Shown here: piece after piece, positions 46,223 through 54,998 of the stretch
Numbering within the stretch: the stretch's first letter is position 1
Layout: each line of letters begins with the position of its first letter
Assembly: GCF_009932555.1 (NCBI RefSeq)
Contig: NZ_BLJO01000005.1
Location: 25,523-85,118, forward strand
Reading direction: 5' to 3'
DNA from: Steroidobacter agaridevorans
GTDB lineage: Bacteria; Pseudomonadota; Gammaproteobacteria; Steroidobacterales; Steroidobacteraceae
DNA length: 59,596 nucleotides
The notes under the pieces: model-generated
Seen by the model: the letters and a program-made list of their open reading frames with translations, nothing else
The model's database searches: none
Told to the model about the DNA's origin: nothing
Program-made: the position numbers and the translations under genes

Positions 46223-46723
46223 TCAGGTCTGCGGCACACCGACGCGTCTACCCTTCTGAATCAGAGCTGCGATTCCTTTAGCCCCCAGCGTCAGAGTCAG
46301 TCCGATCGTGAGATCGATTAGCGACAACACGAGATTCGCTTGCTGCTCGAACGAGAAATCGGGAAACGAGGACTCCGGCGCCAGCGCCAGGATCGACCAG
46401 TAGATGATGTCGGGAATGGCGCGCGCCAGCACGAAGACACCGACGCCGACGAACACGAGATCGCGCCACTCATCGAATGGCACCGCGCTCGGCTGCACCT
46501 GAACGTTGCTGGCCCGAAGCAACTTCGACGCGAGCGTGGCAGGAAACAGCCAGAGCACGACGATCGCGACCAGCTGCAGCACCAGTGTGATCAGAAATGG
46601 CTTCGCAGAGATGTCTGTGTTCTGGATTGTGCCCGGAAGGGCCGCGGCCTGGCCGATCAGGCTGAGAAACCAGAAGATGACCAGCACCCGAATTCCGACG
46701 ATCAGGATCTGATGTGGAGTCAC
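46223..46723 (-). CDS. Four-helix membrane protein of unknown function
   Basis: A 166-residue integral membrane protein with hydrophobic stretches at about 8-25, 45-62, 85-105 and 130-150. I place the start at GTG 46723, preceded by AAGGAAAG at proper spacing; a longer frame to 46822 lacks a site and runs into the next gene's 3' region. No family recognised. The ending LTLTLGAKGIAALIQKGRR leaves a basic tail, probably cytoplasmic. It follows, in the same direction, two small secreted unknowns. Confidence 0.7.
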   Translation of the reverse strand: MTPHQILIVGIRVLVIFWFLSLIGQAAALPGTIQNTDISAKPFLITLVLQLVAIVVLWLFPATLASKLLRASNVQVQPSAVPFDEWRDLVFVGVGVFVLARAIPDIIYWSILALAPESSFPDFSFEQQANLVLSLIDLTIGLTLTLGAKGIAALIQKGRRVGVPQT

Positions 46724-46761
46724 GTTCTTTCCTTGATTGATTTCGCAAACGACGTTGAGAG

Positions 46762-47115
46762 CTATTGCTCCGGCTGGAGGATCCAATAGCTCACGGTTTC
46801 CATCTGCGTGCCGGGATGGCAAACGCCCGTGCCCTGAACGGCGACCGAAAGGCCGCTGGCCTTTGCCATCAGCAGCGACGAATAGAGCGCCTTGCCATCG
46901 GCGTTGGAGATATCGATGACGAATTGGTAGCTGATGTGATTATTGCAGGCCGCCCGATTGACGGGCGCGGGCGATAGGGCGAAATAAACCAGATTGGGAC
47001 CTAAACCCTGACCGCCGATCGGCCCGAGCTGACCGATGCCGTACGCAGCGGCATTCGCCGCTCCAAACTGGCAACACATCACTGCCATGAGAACGCCGCG
47101 TGCAAACTTGGACAT
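46762..47115 (-). CDS. Small secreted protein of unknown function
   Basis: A 117-residue exported protein. A signal peptide ends near GAANAAAY and the mature part has two cysteines (RAACNN and GVCHPG) that could form a disulphide. The segment YQFVIDISNADGKALYSSLLMAKASG is the most regular part. Small secreted proteins of this build occur in several proteobacteria, but I know of no function. AAGGAG 6 nt before the ATG at 47115 decides the start against a TTG 18 nt upstream. Confidence 0.72.
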   Translation of the reverse strand: MSKFARGVLMAVMCCQFGAANAAAYGIGQLGPIGGQGLGPNLVYFALSPAPVNRAACNNHISYQFVIDISNADGKALYSSLLMAKASGLSVAVQGTGVCHPGTQMETVSYWILQPEQ

Positions 47116-47176
47116 CGATGTCTCCTTGTTCAATCCTGTGCGATGTGAGGTACCGACTGGCCGCTGTCGACTCCTC

Positions 47177-47815
47177 TTATTGAGTACGCGGCGGCGGATG
47201 ATAGTACTCGTTCAAACGTTTCCTCGCCGCCTGCAGCTTCGCCAGCACCGGAGTCTCTTTCGGACTCTTGGCGCGCGCCAGCGTCAGGATCTCCTCGCCG
47301 GTGTCCACCAACCACTTGGGCGGAAGATCTTTGTTCGCGACCCCGGTTCTTGCGCTGGGCCAGCCCACCCCTTTCAGATGGGTCCGGAACCGATAGCTCA
47401 CGGCATCGGCGCCGGAGGGCGCGTGCCGGGTGTATCTCGCTTCGAGAATGTTGTTCGCCCAAATGTCGTACACGACTTCGGCGAACTGCCTGCTGACCTC
47501 GAAACGCAGCACGTCGACTTGCCGGGCATCCACATCGGATTTGGGATTGACCAGCCGCCAGCTGCTCAGCACATATTTCTTATCCTCCAGCTGGATCTGC
47601 CATTCGGAGGCCGGCTCGGAGGAAGGATATCGACCGAACTCCGCGAGGCAGCGCATGCATCGCCCACGGACGCTTGCGGAGCCGTCCGGAATCAAACGAT
47701 CGGAGGCGCCGGCGACAGTCTCATCGCGCTGCTGGGTCACATCCGGCTCGTAAGCGGACGCGATGCTCGCTCCGATCAGGAGCGACAGGCAGACCACGAA
47801 TCGTTTTCCCGGCAT
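47177..47815 (-). CDS. Secreted protein of unknown function
   Basis: A 212-residue exported protein with a signal peptide ending near ASIASAYE. The mature part includes GRCMRCLAEFGRYPS with a Cys-x-x-Cys pair, a mixed beta region and a Lys/Arg-rich C-terminal helix (VLAKLQAARKRLNEYYH). I recognise no family. GAGGGG is 9 nt upstream of the ATG. It sits just downstream of the secA terminator in the same orientation, so it has its own promoter, possibly in 47816-47866. Confidence 0.7.
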   Translation of the reverse strand: MPGKRFVVCLSLLIGASIASAYEPDVTQQRDETVAGASDRLIPDGSASVRGRCMRCLAEFGRYPSSEPASEWQIQLEDKKYVLSSWRLVNPKSDVDARQVDVLRFEVSRQFAEVVYDIWANNILEARYTRHAPSGADAVSYRFRTHLKGVGWPSARTGVANKDLPPKWLVDTGEEILTLARAKSPKETPVLAKLQAARKRLNEYYHPPPRTQ

Positions 47816-47866
47816 CGAGCCATCCCCTCAGTCCCCGCTGCCGCGATCATATCTCGTTGTGCACAA

Positions 47867-47901
47867 ATAAAAACGCGCCGGGTGGAGAACCCGGCGCGTT
47901 T
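47867..47901 (-). terminator. Rho-independent terminator of secA
   Basis: Two 13-nt arms (47871-47883 and 47889-47901) pair perfectly around a 5-nt loop. Read on the minus strand the stem is followed by a run of T's (TTTTTATTT across 47874-47866). It lies 29 nt past the secA stop. Confidence 0.92.
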
Positions 47902-47929
47902 GGTTTCGAACGATACCTGTCGAGCGCGG

Positions 47930-50680
47930 CTAGCCTTGTCCGGCCAGCGCTCCATGACAATGCTTGAACTTCTTCCCCGAGCCGCACGGGCACAACTCGT
48001 TCCGTCCAACCTTCTTGGTCTCACGCACGAACTGCGCGACGGGCTCGCCTGAAGCAGCGGCCATCGGCTGCGGCTCTTCGGCAGGGGCGGTTGGGGAAGT
48101 GAGCTGCTCCGGAGCAGCGTGCTGGAACTGCAAGGCGCGAGCAAGGCGAGCCTGGCGCTCGGCTTCTTCGCGCTCTTCGCGTTCGACGTCGGCCTGCGTG
48201 CGCAGTTGCATGCGGGAGAGCATCGAGACGGTGTCGTGCTTGATGCGATCGAGCATGGCGGTGAACAGCTCGAAGGCTTCGCGCTTGTATTCCTGCTTGG
48301 GATTCTTCTGCGCGTAGCTGCGCAGGTGAATGCCCTGGCGGAGGTAGTCCATCGCAGCGAGGTGTTCGCGCCAGTGCGAATCCAACTGCTGCAGCATGAT
48401 GGCCTTCTCGATGTGACGCACGACCGGCGCGCCGTACATCTCCACCTTGTCCTCGTAGGCCTTGTCGATGATCTCGTGGACGCGCTTGCGCAGCCCTTCC
48501 TCGACCAGGTTCGTGTCCGCTTCCAGCCAGGCCTTGGGATCGATGCCGACGGCGAAGTCCTTCTCGACCGCCTGCTTCAAGCCCTCGAGGTCCCACTGCT
48601 CTTCCAGGCTGCCGGGCGTCACGTAACGATCCATCAACGCATTGACCACTTCGTGACGGATGCCGGCGATGGCGTCGCCCACTTCCTCGGCGGCCATCAG
48701 ATCGGTGCGCTGCGCGTAGATCACCTTGCGCTGATCGTTGGCAACGTCGTCGTATTCGAGCAGGTTCTTACGGGCATCGAAGTTGTGCGCTTCGACCTTG
48801 CGCTGGGCGCGCTCGATCTGTTTCGAGAGCATGCGGCTCTCGATCACTTCGCCTTCCTTCATGCCGGCGGTCTGCAGCCAGCGCTTGACGCGCTCGGGAT
48901 CGCCGAAGATGCGCATCAAGTTGTCTTCGAGCGACAGATAGAAACGGCTCGAGCCCGCGTCGCCCTGACGGCCGGAACGGCCGCGCAGCTGATTGTCGAT
49001 ACGGCGTGACTCGTGACGCTCGGTGCCGACGATGTGCAAGCCACCAGCGGCGAGCACCGCCTCGTGACGCTGTTTCCATTCGTCGCGCACGCGGGCCTGG
49101 GTCGCTTCATCGACCTCGCCCATGCCCTGCAATTCGACTTCCAGGTTGCCGCCGAGCACGATGTCCGTGCCGCGACCGGCCATGTTGGTCGCGATGGTCA
49201 CAGTGCCGGGGCGGCCGGCCTGCGCGACGATCAATGCTTCACGCTCGTGCTGTTTGGCGTTCAGCACCTGGTGCGGAATGTTTTCCTTCTCCAGCAGCTT
49301 CGACAGCAGCTCGGAAGTTTCGATGGACGTCGTGCCGACCAGCGCCGGCTGGCCGCGCGCCACGCAGTCGCGGATGTCTTCGATGATGGCTTCGAACTTG
49401 TCCTTCTGCGTGAGATACACGAAGTCGGGGTGATCCTTGCGGATCATCGGCTTGTTGGTCGGGATGACGACCACTTCCAGGCCATAGATCGACTGGAATT
49501 CGAACGCTTCGGTATCGGCCGTGCCGGTCATGCCGGCCAGCTTCGAATACATTCGGAAGTAGTTCTGGAACGTGATCGACGCGACCGTCTGGTTCTCTTC
49601 GCGGACCCGCACGCGCTCCTTCGCTTCGATGGCCTGATGCAAACCGTCCGACCAGCGGCGGCCCGGCATGGTGCGGCCGGTGAACTCGTCGACGATGATC
49701 ACTTCGCCGTTGCGGACGATGTATTCGACATCGCGGTGATACAGCGAATGCGCGCGGAGCGCCGCATTCAAGTGATGCATGATGCGGATGTTGGCCGCGT
49801 CGTACAGGCTCTCGCCCGGCTGCAACAACCCGGCTTCGGCAATCAGCTGCTCGGCGTGCTCGTGACCGACATCGGACAGATGGACCTGGCGGGACTTCTC
49901 GTCCGCCCAGTAGTCGCCTTCGCCTTCTTCGCTTTCCTGGCGCTTGAGCTTCGGCGCCAGCTCGTTGATGCGCAGATAGAGCTCGGTGCTCTCTTCGGCG
50001 GGGCCGGAGATGATCAGCGGCGTGCGGGCTTCGTCGATGAGGATGGAGTCCACTTCGTCGACGATGGCGTACGCGAGGCCACGCTGCACGCGGTCCTCGA
50101 GGCGGAACGCGAGGTTGTCGCGCAGGTAGTCGAAACCGAATTCGTTGTTGGTGCCGTAGGTGATATCGCAAGCGTAGGCGGCGCGCTTCTCGTCCGAGCT
50201 CTGGCCGCTCTTGATCACACCGACCGTGAGGCCGAGGAAGCGATAAACCCGGCCCATCCAATCGGCGTCGCGCGAGGCCAGGTATTCGTTGACCGTGACC
50301 ACGTGCACGCCCTTGGCGGGCAGCGCATTGAGGTACGCGCCCAGGGTGGCCATCAGCGTCTTGCCTTCGCCGGTGCGCATTTCGGCGATCTTGCCCTGAT
50401 GCAGCACCGTGCCGCCGATGATCTGCACATCGAAGTGCCGCATGCCGAGCACCCGGCGCGCAGCCTCGCGCGTGGCCGCGAAGGCTTGGGGCGCGATGTC
50501 GTCCAAGGTCTTGCCCTGGTCGAGCAACTGGCGGAACTCCGCCGTCTTGGCCTGCAACTGCTCGTCGGACAGCGCCCGGAAGGATTCTTCCAGGGCGTTG
50601 GTCTTGCCGACGATCTTGGAATAGCCGCTCAAAAGCCGCTGATTGCGACTGCCAAACAGCTGGGTCAGCCAATTCGCCAC
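47930..50680 (-). CDS. secA: Protein translocase ATPase SecA
   Basis: The 916-residue motor of the Sec export pathway. It begins at a GTG (50680) preceded by CGGAG. Visible are the N-terminal MRTGEGKTL (Walker A, about 102-110), [14 protein letters not shown] (Walker B), the [21 protein letters not shown] part of the preprotein cross-linking region, the second nucleotide fold with [10 protein letters not shown], and the C-terminal zinc motif [14 protein letters not shown] that binds SecB and phospholipid. A possible -10 TACAAT lies at 50741-50746 on this strand. No secM-type arrest gene is found upstream; instead the M23 gene is there, 167 bp away. Confidence 0.99.
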   Translation of the reverse strand: MANWLTQLFGSRNQRLLSGYSKIVGKTNALEESFRALSDEQLQAKTAEFRQLLDQGKTLDDIAPQAFAATREAARRVLGMRHFDVQIIGGTVLHQGKIAEMRTGEGKTLMATLGAYLNALPAKGVHVVTVNEYLASRDADWMGRVYRFLGLTVGVIKSGQSSDEKRAAYACDITYGTNNEFGFDYLRDNLAFRLEDRVQRGLAYAIVDEVDSILIDEARTPLIISGPAEESTELYLRINELAPKLKRQESEEGEGDYWADEKSRQVHLSDVGHEHAEQLIAEAGLLQPGESLYDAANIRIMHHLNAALRAHSLYHRDVEYIVRNGEVIIVDEFTGRTMPGRRWSDGLHQAIEAKERVRVREENQTVASITFQNYFRMYSKLAGMTGTADTEAFEFQSIYGLEVVVIPTNKPMIRKDHPDFVYLTQKDKFEAIIEDIRDCVARGQPALVGTTSIETSELLSKLLEKENIPHQVLNAKQHEREALIVAQAGRPGTVTIATNMAGRGTDIVLGGNLEVELQGMGEVDEATQARVRDEWKQRHEAVLAAGGLHIVGTERHESRRIDNQLRGRSGRQGDAGSSRFYLSLEDNLMRIFGDPERVKRWLQTAGMKEGEVIESRMLSKQIERAQRKVEAHNFDARKNLLEYDDVANDQRKVIYAQRTDLMAAEEVGDAIAGIRHEVVNALMDRYVTPGSLEEQWDLEGLKQAVEKDFAVGIDPKAWLEADTNLVEEGLRKRVHEIIDKAYEDKVEMYGAPVVRHIEKAIMLQQLDSHWREHLAAMDYLRQGIHLRSYAQKNPKQEYKREAFELFTAMLDRIKHDTVSMLSRMQLRTQADVEREEREEAERQARLARALQFQHAAPEQLTSPTAPAEEPQPMAAASGEPVAQFVRETKKVGRNELCPCGSGKKFKHCHGALAGQG

Positions 50681-50740
50681 GCTGAAACTCCGGGGAAGGG
50701 GCCTTCAGGGCCCGCTAAAGCCTGTTGGGAAAAGCCCGTT

Positions 50741-50746
50741 ATTGTA
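50741..50746 (-). promoter_or_regulatory. Candidate -10 box of a secA promoter
   Basis: TACAAT on the minus strand, about 60 nt before the secA GTG, matches the -10 consensus at five of six positions. A -35 partner is not convincing, so secA may also be read through from the M23 gene. Confidence 0.35.
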
Positions 50747-50847
50747 CACGCGCGCCCGGCGACTCTAATTAAGGTCGTGCCATGCTGAACACCGGGCGGC
50801 GTCAGGCTGGGGGCAATCGGGGCGAAAACAAGCCGAGCAGGCGCTTT

Positions 50848-51768
50848 TTAGCGCCGGACGAATGTCATCGGATCCACGGCACGGCCCTGCTTGAGCACCT
50901 CGAAATGCAGGTGCGGGCCGGTGGAGCGGCCGGTGGATCCCATCAGCGCGATGGCTTGGCCTTTCTGCACGGTCTCGCCCACCTGCACCAGCGCCTTCTG
51001 GTTGTGCGCGTAGCGGGTGACGTAGCCGTTGCCATGATTGATTTCCACGGTCCGGCCGTAGCCGAACCGGTCCTTGGAATAGGTGACCACGCCCGAGGCG
51101 ACCGCGACGACTTGCGAGCCCGCCGGGCCGGCGAAATCGATGCCGCGGTGATAGGCGTTACGGCCGGTGAACGGATCGGCGCGATAGCCGAAGTGCGAGG
51201 AAATCCAGCCCTGCAGCACCGGCCGGCCGTCCGGTACTACCTGGCGGCTCAGGTTGCGCGTGGAGATCATGCTCTCCAGCACGCTCAGCTGGCGCTCGCG
51301 ATCGCGGATCTGGTGGGTCAGGTCATCGAGCATGGCGGTCAGCTCGGGGGCGGCGACGGTGGCGCTTTCCACCAGGCCTTCGGGACCGCCGACGGCGGGC
51401 TCGCTATCGAAATTGAATTCGCCCTTGTCGAGATTGGCCATTTCGGTGAGCCGGCGGCCGAGGGCGTCGAGGCGGATCACATGCGCATTCATCTGGCCGA
51501 CCCGGCTGGTCAGCGCGTCGAGCCGTTCCTGCAGGTCGCGCCGGGCATTGGCGATATCGAGCCGTTGTTGCTCGAGCTTGCCGCCCCACTCCGTGACCTG
51601 CGCGGCGGGGTCGAGGACCAGGCCGCTGCGGCCGAGCTGGATGCCGGCGAACAGCACGCCCGCAAGCACCAACACCACCGAGGAGATCGTCACCGTCATC
51701 GCCAACGGACGGCCAAGCTCGAATTGGCGAGCCTTGCCGAAGCGCTTCGAGAACACGATGACGTTCAT
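50848..51768 (-). CDS. M23 family peptidoglycan DD-metalloendopeptidase
   Basis: A 306-residue membrane-anchored endopeptidase. A transmembrane helix lies at about 23-45, then a coiled-coil (about 60-150, LEQQRLDIANARRDLQERLD), then the LytM/M23 domain with zinc motifs YHRGIDFAG and HLHFEV. It would cut peptide cross-links or, if it acts through its coiled coil as an EnvC-like factor, activate amidases; the intact motifs favour catalysis. The ATG at 51768 overlaps the stop of an 80-codon leader frame (ATGA). A c-di-GMP riboswitch stands upstream in the same transcript and secA follows. Confidence 0.92.
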   Translation of the reverse strand: MNVIVFSKRFGKARQFELGRPLAMTVTISSVVLVLAGVLFAGIQLGRSGLVLDPAAQVTEWGGKLEQQRLDIANARRDLQERLDALTSRVGQMNAHVIRLDALGRRLTEMANLDKGEFNFDSEPAVGGPEGLVESATVAAPELTAMLDDLTHQIRDRERQLSVLESMISTRNLSRQVVPDGRPVLQGWISSHFGYRADPFTGRNAYHRGIDFAGPAGSQVVAVASGVVTYSKDRFGYGRTVEINHGNGYVTRYAHNQKALVQVGETVQKGQAIALMGSTGRSTGPHLHFEVLKQGRAVDPMTFVRR

Positions 51769-52007
51769 TTGATCACTACCTTCTCTCTTTCGCGCCCTAA
51801 ACGGCCAGCTTGCCACTGGCGGCACGACAATACGTTCACACCCGCCTGGAACCATGGGGTTTCCAGCGGCGATACGAGCCGGTCTATCTCTCTGGTCGAA
51901 AGCGGCCGAGGCCCTTTCGACACGTCTGGCAAAAGGCGTGACTTTTGCCAGCCTTTGGCTCGAGCAGGACTGCGGTGGACGTAGAACCGAATGTTCGTGT
52001 TGTACAT
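51765..52007 (-). CDS. Possible 80-codon leader ORF between riboswitch and M23 gene
   Basis: An ATG at 52007, immediately after the aptamer, opens 80 codons (MYNTNIRFYVHRSPARAK...) whose TGA overlaps the ATG of the M23 gene. The peptide is basic and resembles no family. GGGG of the aptamer's 3' conserved block lies about 9 nt before this ATG and could act as its ribosome binding site. If translated it would couple M23 translation to the riboswitch. It may equally be chance, since hairpins occupy the same bases. Confidence 0.35.
   Translation of the reverse strand: MYNTNIRFYVHRSPARAKGWQKSRLLPDVSKGPRPLSTREIDRLVSPLETPWFQAGVNVLSCRQWQAGRLGREREKVVIK
51895..51951 (-). other. Two strong hairpins in the M23 leader
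   Basis: CTGGCAAAAG and CTTTTGCCAG (51926-51951) form a perfect 10-bp stem with a 6-nt loop. GTCGAAAG and CTTTCGAC (51895-51921) form an 8-bp stem extended inward by GGCC/GGCC. Neither is followed by a clear T-run, so they are more likely part of the switch or a stability element than simple terminators. Confidence 0.6.
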
Positions 52008-52112
52008 CCTGGCAACCCCGCTATCGTGGCGCGGCTCGCTTCACTGGCGTGCCTGCTGCCGTAGACCGGTGGCTTTGCGTCCCCGCCTTTCGACGGGTTT
52101 GCCCTTAACAGT
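52006..52112 (-). ncRNA. Class I cyclic-di-GMP riboswitch (GEMM-I)
   Basis: Read on the minus strand this stretch contains all conserved blocks of the GEMM-I aptamer in order: GGGCAAACC (from 52104), the hairpin CCCGTC-GAAA-GGCGGG with its GAAA tetraloop (52097-52082), the near-invariant GGACGCAAAGCC (52082-52071), CCGGTCTAC, a variable second stem, and the closing AGCGGGGTTGCC (to 52011). The order and spacing match the Vibrio Vc2 type. It lies upstream of an M23 cell-wall endopeptidase and secA, so c-di-GMP probably controls that transcript. Confidence 0.93.
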
Positions 52113-52118
52113 GGCCGG

Positions 52119-52148
52119 AATATGCATAACGACGCGTACAAAGATCAA
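52119..52148 (-). promoter_or_regulatory. Promoter of the riboswitch-M23 transcript
   Basis: On the minus strand TTGATC (52148-52143) and CATATT (52124-52119) are 18 nt apart. The expected start, about 52111, coincides with the 5' edge of the aptamer. It overlaps the region just before dciA, which is read the other way. Confidence 0.55.
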
Positions 52149-52180
52149 GCGCCTGGCGCCCAGAACGGTGCTTTCAGCGA

Positions 52181-52507
52181 ATGACTGATCGTTTCAAACC
52201 GCTGGGCGAGACAGTTGGCCCGTTATTCGCGCAGCTGGAGCAGCGCGTGGCGGCGCATGTCGAGCTCACAGAGAAGATCCGCGAGGCGCTCACGGGGCCG
52301 GAAAAAGATCATGTGGTGTCAGCGAGTTGCCGCGGCGATACCCTGGTGGTGCTGGCGGACTCGGCGGCCTGGTGCCCGCAGATTCGTTATGCCCAGGCGC
52401 AATTGTTGGAAGTGTTAAATCGCGCCACCCCTAACCCGGGTGAGAAGCAAGTCACAAAAGTAAAAGTTCGCGTCGGCCGGAAGACGCCGGGCCCGACTCA
52501 GCGCTAA
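52181..52507 (+). CDS. dciA: DUF721 protein, DciA-type helicase loader
   Basis: A 108-residue DUF721 protein; members named DciA load the replicative helicase DnaB in bacteria that lack DnaC. The conserved part runs from about residue 15 to 85 (KIREALTGPEKDHVVSASCRGDTLVVLADSAAWCPQIRYAQAQ compactly shows as strand-strand-helix with the SAAWCPQIRY core). It stands alone on the plus strand between lpxC and the M23-secA unit, its usual place in related genomes, and shares its upstream region with the riboswitch promoter. Confidence 0.87.
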   Translation: MTDRFKPLGETVGPLFAQLEQRVAAHVELTEKIREALTGPEKDHVVSASCRGDTLVVLADSAAWCPQIRYAQAQLLEVLNRATPNPGEKQVTKVKVRVGRKTPGPTQR

Positions 52508-52530
52508 CGGCAGATTTCTGCGCTGAACGC

Positions 52531-53448
52531 CTAGGCGCTCACCATCGCGGCAGCCGGTACATAAGAAATCGGGCTGTCTTTGATGTTGTCGAAGGTCACC
52601 GGCTCCCACGCATTCGGCGTGTTGATCAGCTTGCGGACCAGCTGATTGTTGAGCGCGTGGCCGGATTTGTGGCCGCTGAATTCGCCGATCAGGCTCTTGC
52701 CGAGCAGGTACAGGTCGCCGATGGCGTCGAGGATCTTGTGTTTGACGAACTCGTCCTCGTAGCGCAGGCCGTCTTCGTTCAACACCCGGTACTCGTCCAG
52801 CACGATGGCATTGTCCAGGGTGCCGCCGAGCGCCAGGTTCTTGGAGCGCATGTATTCCAGGTCGCGCATGAAGCCGAAGGTGCGCGCGCGGCTGATCTCT
52901 TTCAAATAAGACGTCGTGGAGAAGTCCATCGACGCGGTCTGGGAGCGCTTTTTGAAGACCGGGTGATTGAACTCGATCTCCATGTTGACCTTGAAACCGT
53001 TGTACGGCTCGAAGCGCGCCCACTTGTCGCCATCGCGCACTTCCAGCGGCGCGAGGATGCGGACGAAACGTTTCGGGGCGGGCTGCTCTTCGATGCCCGC
53101 CGACTGCAGCAGGAACACGAACGGACCGGCGCTGCCGTCCATGATGGGGACTTCTTCGGCGGACAGGTCCACATAGGCGTTGTCGAGGCCGAGACCGGCA
53201 AATGCCGACAGCAAATGTTCGACCGTGTTGACCCGGACATCGCCATTGAACAGGGAGGTGCCGAGCATGGTATCGCCGACGTTTTCGGCATACGCGCGCA
53301 CGTCCACCGGCTCGTTCAGATCGGTGCGACGGAACACAACGCCGGTGTCCACCGGCGCCGGTCGCAGCACCATCAGCACTTTTTTCCCGGAGTGGAGGCC
53401 CACGCCGGTCGCGCGGATGGTGTTCTTGAGGGTGCGTTGTCTGAGCAT
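52531..53448 (-). CDS. lpxC: UDP-3-O-acyl-N-acetylglucosamine deacetylase LpxC
   Basis: A 305-residue zinc deacetylase that commits UDP-acyl-GlcNAc to lipid A synthesis. It opens [20 protein letters not shown] as expected; zinc ligands lie in [11 protein letters not shown] (His) and [14 protein letters not shown] (His and Asp), with the catalytic His in [11 protein letters not shown]. The ATG at 53448 gives exactly the E. coli length and has GGAAAA upstream; a TTG 12 nt earlier is less likely. It is the last gene of the dcw order, 229 bp after ftsZ, with its own probable promoter. Confidence 0.98.
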   Translation of the reverse strand: MLRQRTLKNTIRATGVGLHSGKKVLMVLRPAPVDTGVVFRRTDLNEPVDVRAYAENVGDTMLGTSLFNGDVRVNTVEHLLSAFAGLGLDNAYVDLSAEEVPIMDGSAGPFVFLLQSAGIEEQPAPKRFVRILAPLEVRDGDKWARFEPYNGFKVNMEIEFNHPVFKKRSQTASMDFSTTSYLKEISRARTFGFMRDLEYMRSKNLALGGTLDNAIVLDEYRVLNEDGLRYEDEFVKHKILDAIGDLYLLGKSLIGEFSGHKSGHALNNQLVRKLINTPNAWEPVTFDNIKDSPISYVPAAAMVSA

Positions 53449-53469
53449 GCGGTTTTCCAAGCGGCGCAG

Positions 53470-53499
53470 ACCCTAACACTGCCAGCAAGTGAACGGCAA
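53470..53499 (-). promoter_or_regulatory. Candidate lpxC promoter
   Basis: On the minus strand TTGCCG (53499-53494) and TAGGGT (53475-53470) are 18 nt apart and about 22 nt before the start codon. The matches are moderate. Confidence 0.4.
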
Positions 53500-53516
53500 G
53501 CCTCTGACTTGCCGTT
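53492..53516. terminator. Hairpin in the ftsZ-lpxC gap
   Basis: AACGGCAAG and CTTGCCGTT form a perfect 9-bp stem with a 7-nt loop, between ftsZ and lpxC. It overlaps the proposed -35 of lpxC and may partly end the ftsZ message. No T-run on the minus strand. The rest of 53517-53677 shows nothing recognisable. Confidence 0.45.
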
Positions 53517-53677
53517 ACTTTTGCTTACATCGAAAAGGGACTTCCCGCGTCCTGATGAATCGACTTGCCAGCGTACAGCGAAGTTCCTGGGGCACCATGC
53601 ATGTTCCCTATGCAGCCCATAGAGATCGCCGCCCCCGGCCCGCCGTCAGCAAGCGCGGTTCACCAGCCGGTTCCGCC

Positions 53678-54862
53678 TCAATCCGCCTGCCGGCGCAAAA
53701 ACGCCGGGATATCCAGCATCGACGTATCTTCAGCCGTCAGACCGTCGCCCACCGCGCGGCGAGCCTGGCCCGCATGCGGATCGCGCTGGTTGCGGATGTA
53801 GGTCGGAACGTGCAGATCGTCGAGCGTGGGCACGCCGCCGCGACGGCCGCCGGGGATGGCGGTCATGCGACGAGTATCCTGCTGCGGCGCCTGCATCTGC
53901 GTGCCAGGACGGCCGATGCCGGTGGCGACCACGGTCACGCGGATCTGCTCGGTCATTTCCGGATCGATCACGCAGCCCACGACCACATTGGCGTCTTCCG
54001 ACGCGTACTGTTTCACCGTGTCGCCGACGATGCTGAACTCGCTGGTACGCAGGTCCATGCCGGCCGTGACGTTGATCAGCAGGCCATGCGCGCCCTGCAG
54101 ATTCACATCTTCCAGCAGCGGGCTGGAGACAGCGGCTTCGGCAGCTTCACGCGCGCGATGCTCACCGCGAGCGATGCCGGTGCCCATCATCGCCATGCCG
54201 GTCTCGGCCATCACGGTACGCACGTCGGCGAAGTCGACGTTGATCATGCCGGGACGGGTGATCAGCTCGGCAATGCCCTGCACCGCGCCTTGCAGCACCT
54301 GGTTGGCCGACTTGAATGCGTCGAGCAAAGTCACATCGCCGCCCAGCACGGTCAGCAGTTTCTGGTTCGGGATGGTGATGAGCGAGTCGACATGCTTGCT
54401 CAGCTCGGCAATGCCACGCTCGGCGGAGCCGTGACGCTTCCTGCCTTCCATCTCGAATGGCCGGGTGACGACCGCGACCGTCAGGATGCCCAGCTCCTTC
54501 GCGACCTGCGCCACGACCGGAGCCGCGCCCGTGCCGGTGCCGCCGCCCATGCCGGCGGTGATGAACAGCATGTCCGAGCCTTCGATCATTTCGATGATGC
54601 GGTCGCGGTCTTCCATCGCGGCCTGACGGCCCACTTCCGGATCGGCGCCCGCACCCAGACCCTTGGTGATGTTGCAGCCGATCTGCAGACCGACTTTCAC
54701 CTTGGAATGTTTCAACGCCTGCGCGTCGGTATTGATGCAAATGAAATCCACGCCTTCGATACCGGCCTGGATCATGTGAGCGACCGCGTTTCCGCCGCCG
54801 CCGCCGACGCCAATCACTTTGATGACGGCGCCTTGGTTTTCTGTATCAGCAAGTACAAACAT
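53678..54862 (-). CDS. ftsZ: Cell division GTPase FtsZ
   Basis: A 394-residue tubulin homologue that forms the Z ring. The GTP-binding signature [10 protein letters not shown] is near 104-113, the synergy-loop region contains [11 protein letters not shown], and the C-terminal peptide [11 protein letters not shown] is the docking site for FtsA and other partners. A short Gly/Arg linker joins the two. The ATG at 54862 has GAGGGG upstream; 136 bp separate it from ftsA. Confidence 0.99.
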   Translation of the reverse strand: MFVLADTENQGAVIKVIGVGGGGGNAVAHMIQAGIEGVDFICINTDAQALKHSKVKVGLQIGCNITKGLGAGADPEVGRQAAMEDRDRIIEMIEGSDMLFITAGMGGGTGTGAAPVVAQVAKELGILTVAVVTRPFEMEGRKRHGSAERGIAELSKHVDSLITIPNQKLLTVLGGDVTLLDAFKSANQVLQGAVQGIAELITRPGMINVDFADVRTVMAETGMAMMGTGIARGEHRAREAAEAAVSSPLLEDVNLQGAHGLLINVTAGMDLRTSEFSIVGDTVKQYASEDANVVVGCVIDPEMTEQIRVTVVATGIGRPGTQMQAPQQDTRRMTAIPGGRRGGVPTLDDLHVPTYIRNQRDPHAGQARRAVGDGLTAEDTSMLDIPAFLRRQAD

Positions 54863-54998
54863 CGTTAGTCCCCTCAATGTCAGCGAGACGAATCAAATTG
54901 CAACTCGACGTACGGCCGGTTCAGAGGCCCGCCGCACGTCCCACCTTCCCCAGACATCCCCTTTTTGTTGCCATGTCCCTGGCTCGCATCTGAAGTCA

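Noticed and set aside
49013-50788. 591-codon open frame antisense to secA
   Set aside because: It mirrors the secA codon pattern in GC-rich DNA, has no domain resemblance and no ribosome binding site.
50681-50847. A secM-like arrest peptide gene upstream of secA
   Set aside because: The gap has no suitable frame with a signal and an arrest motif; the M23 gene occupies the upstream position.
51884-52141. 85-codon minus-strand frame running through the riboswitch
   Set aside because: It crosses the conserved aptamer, which is explained as RNA, and has no site or similarity.
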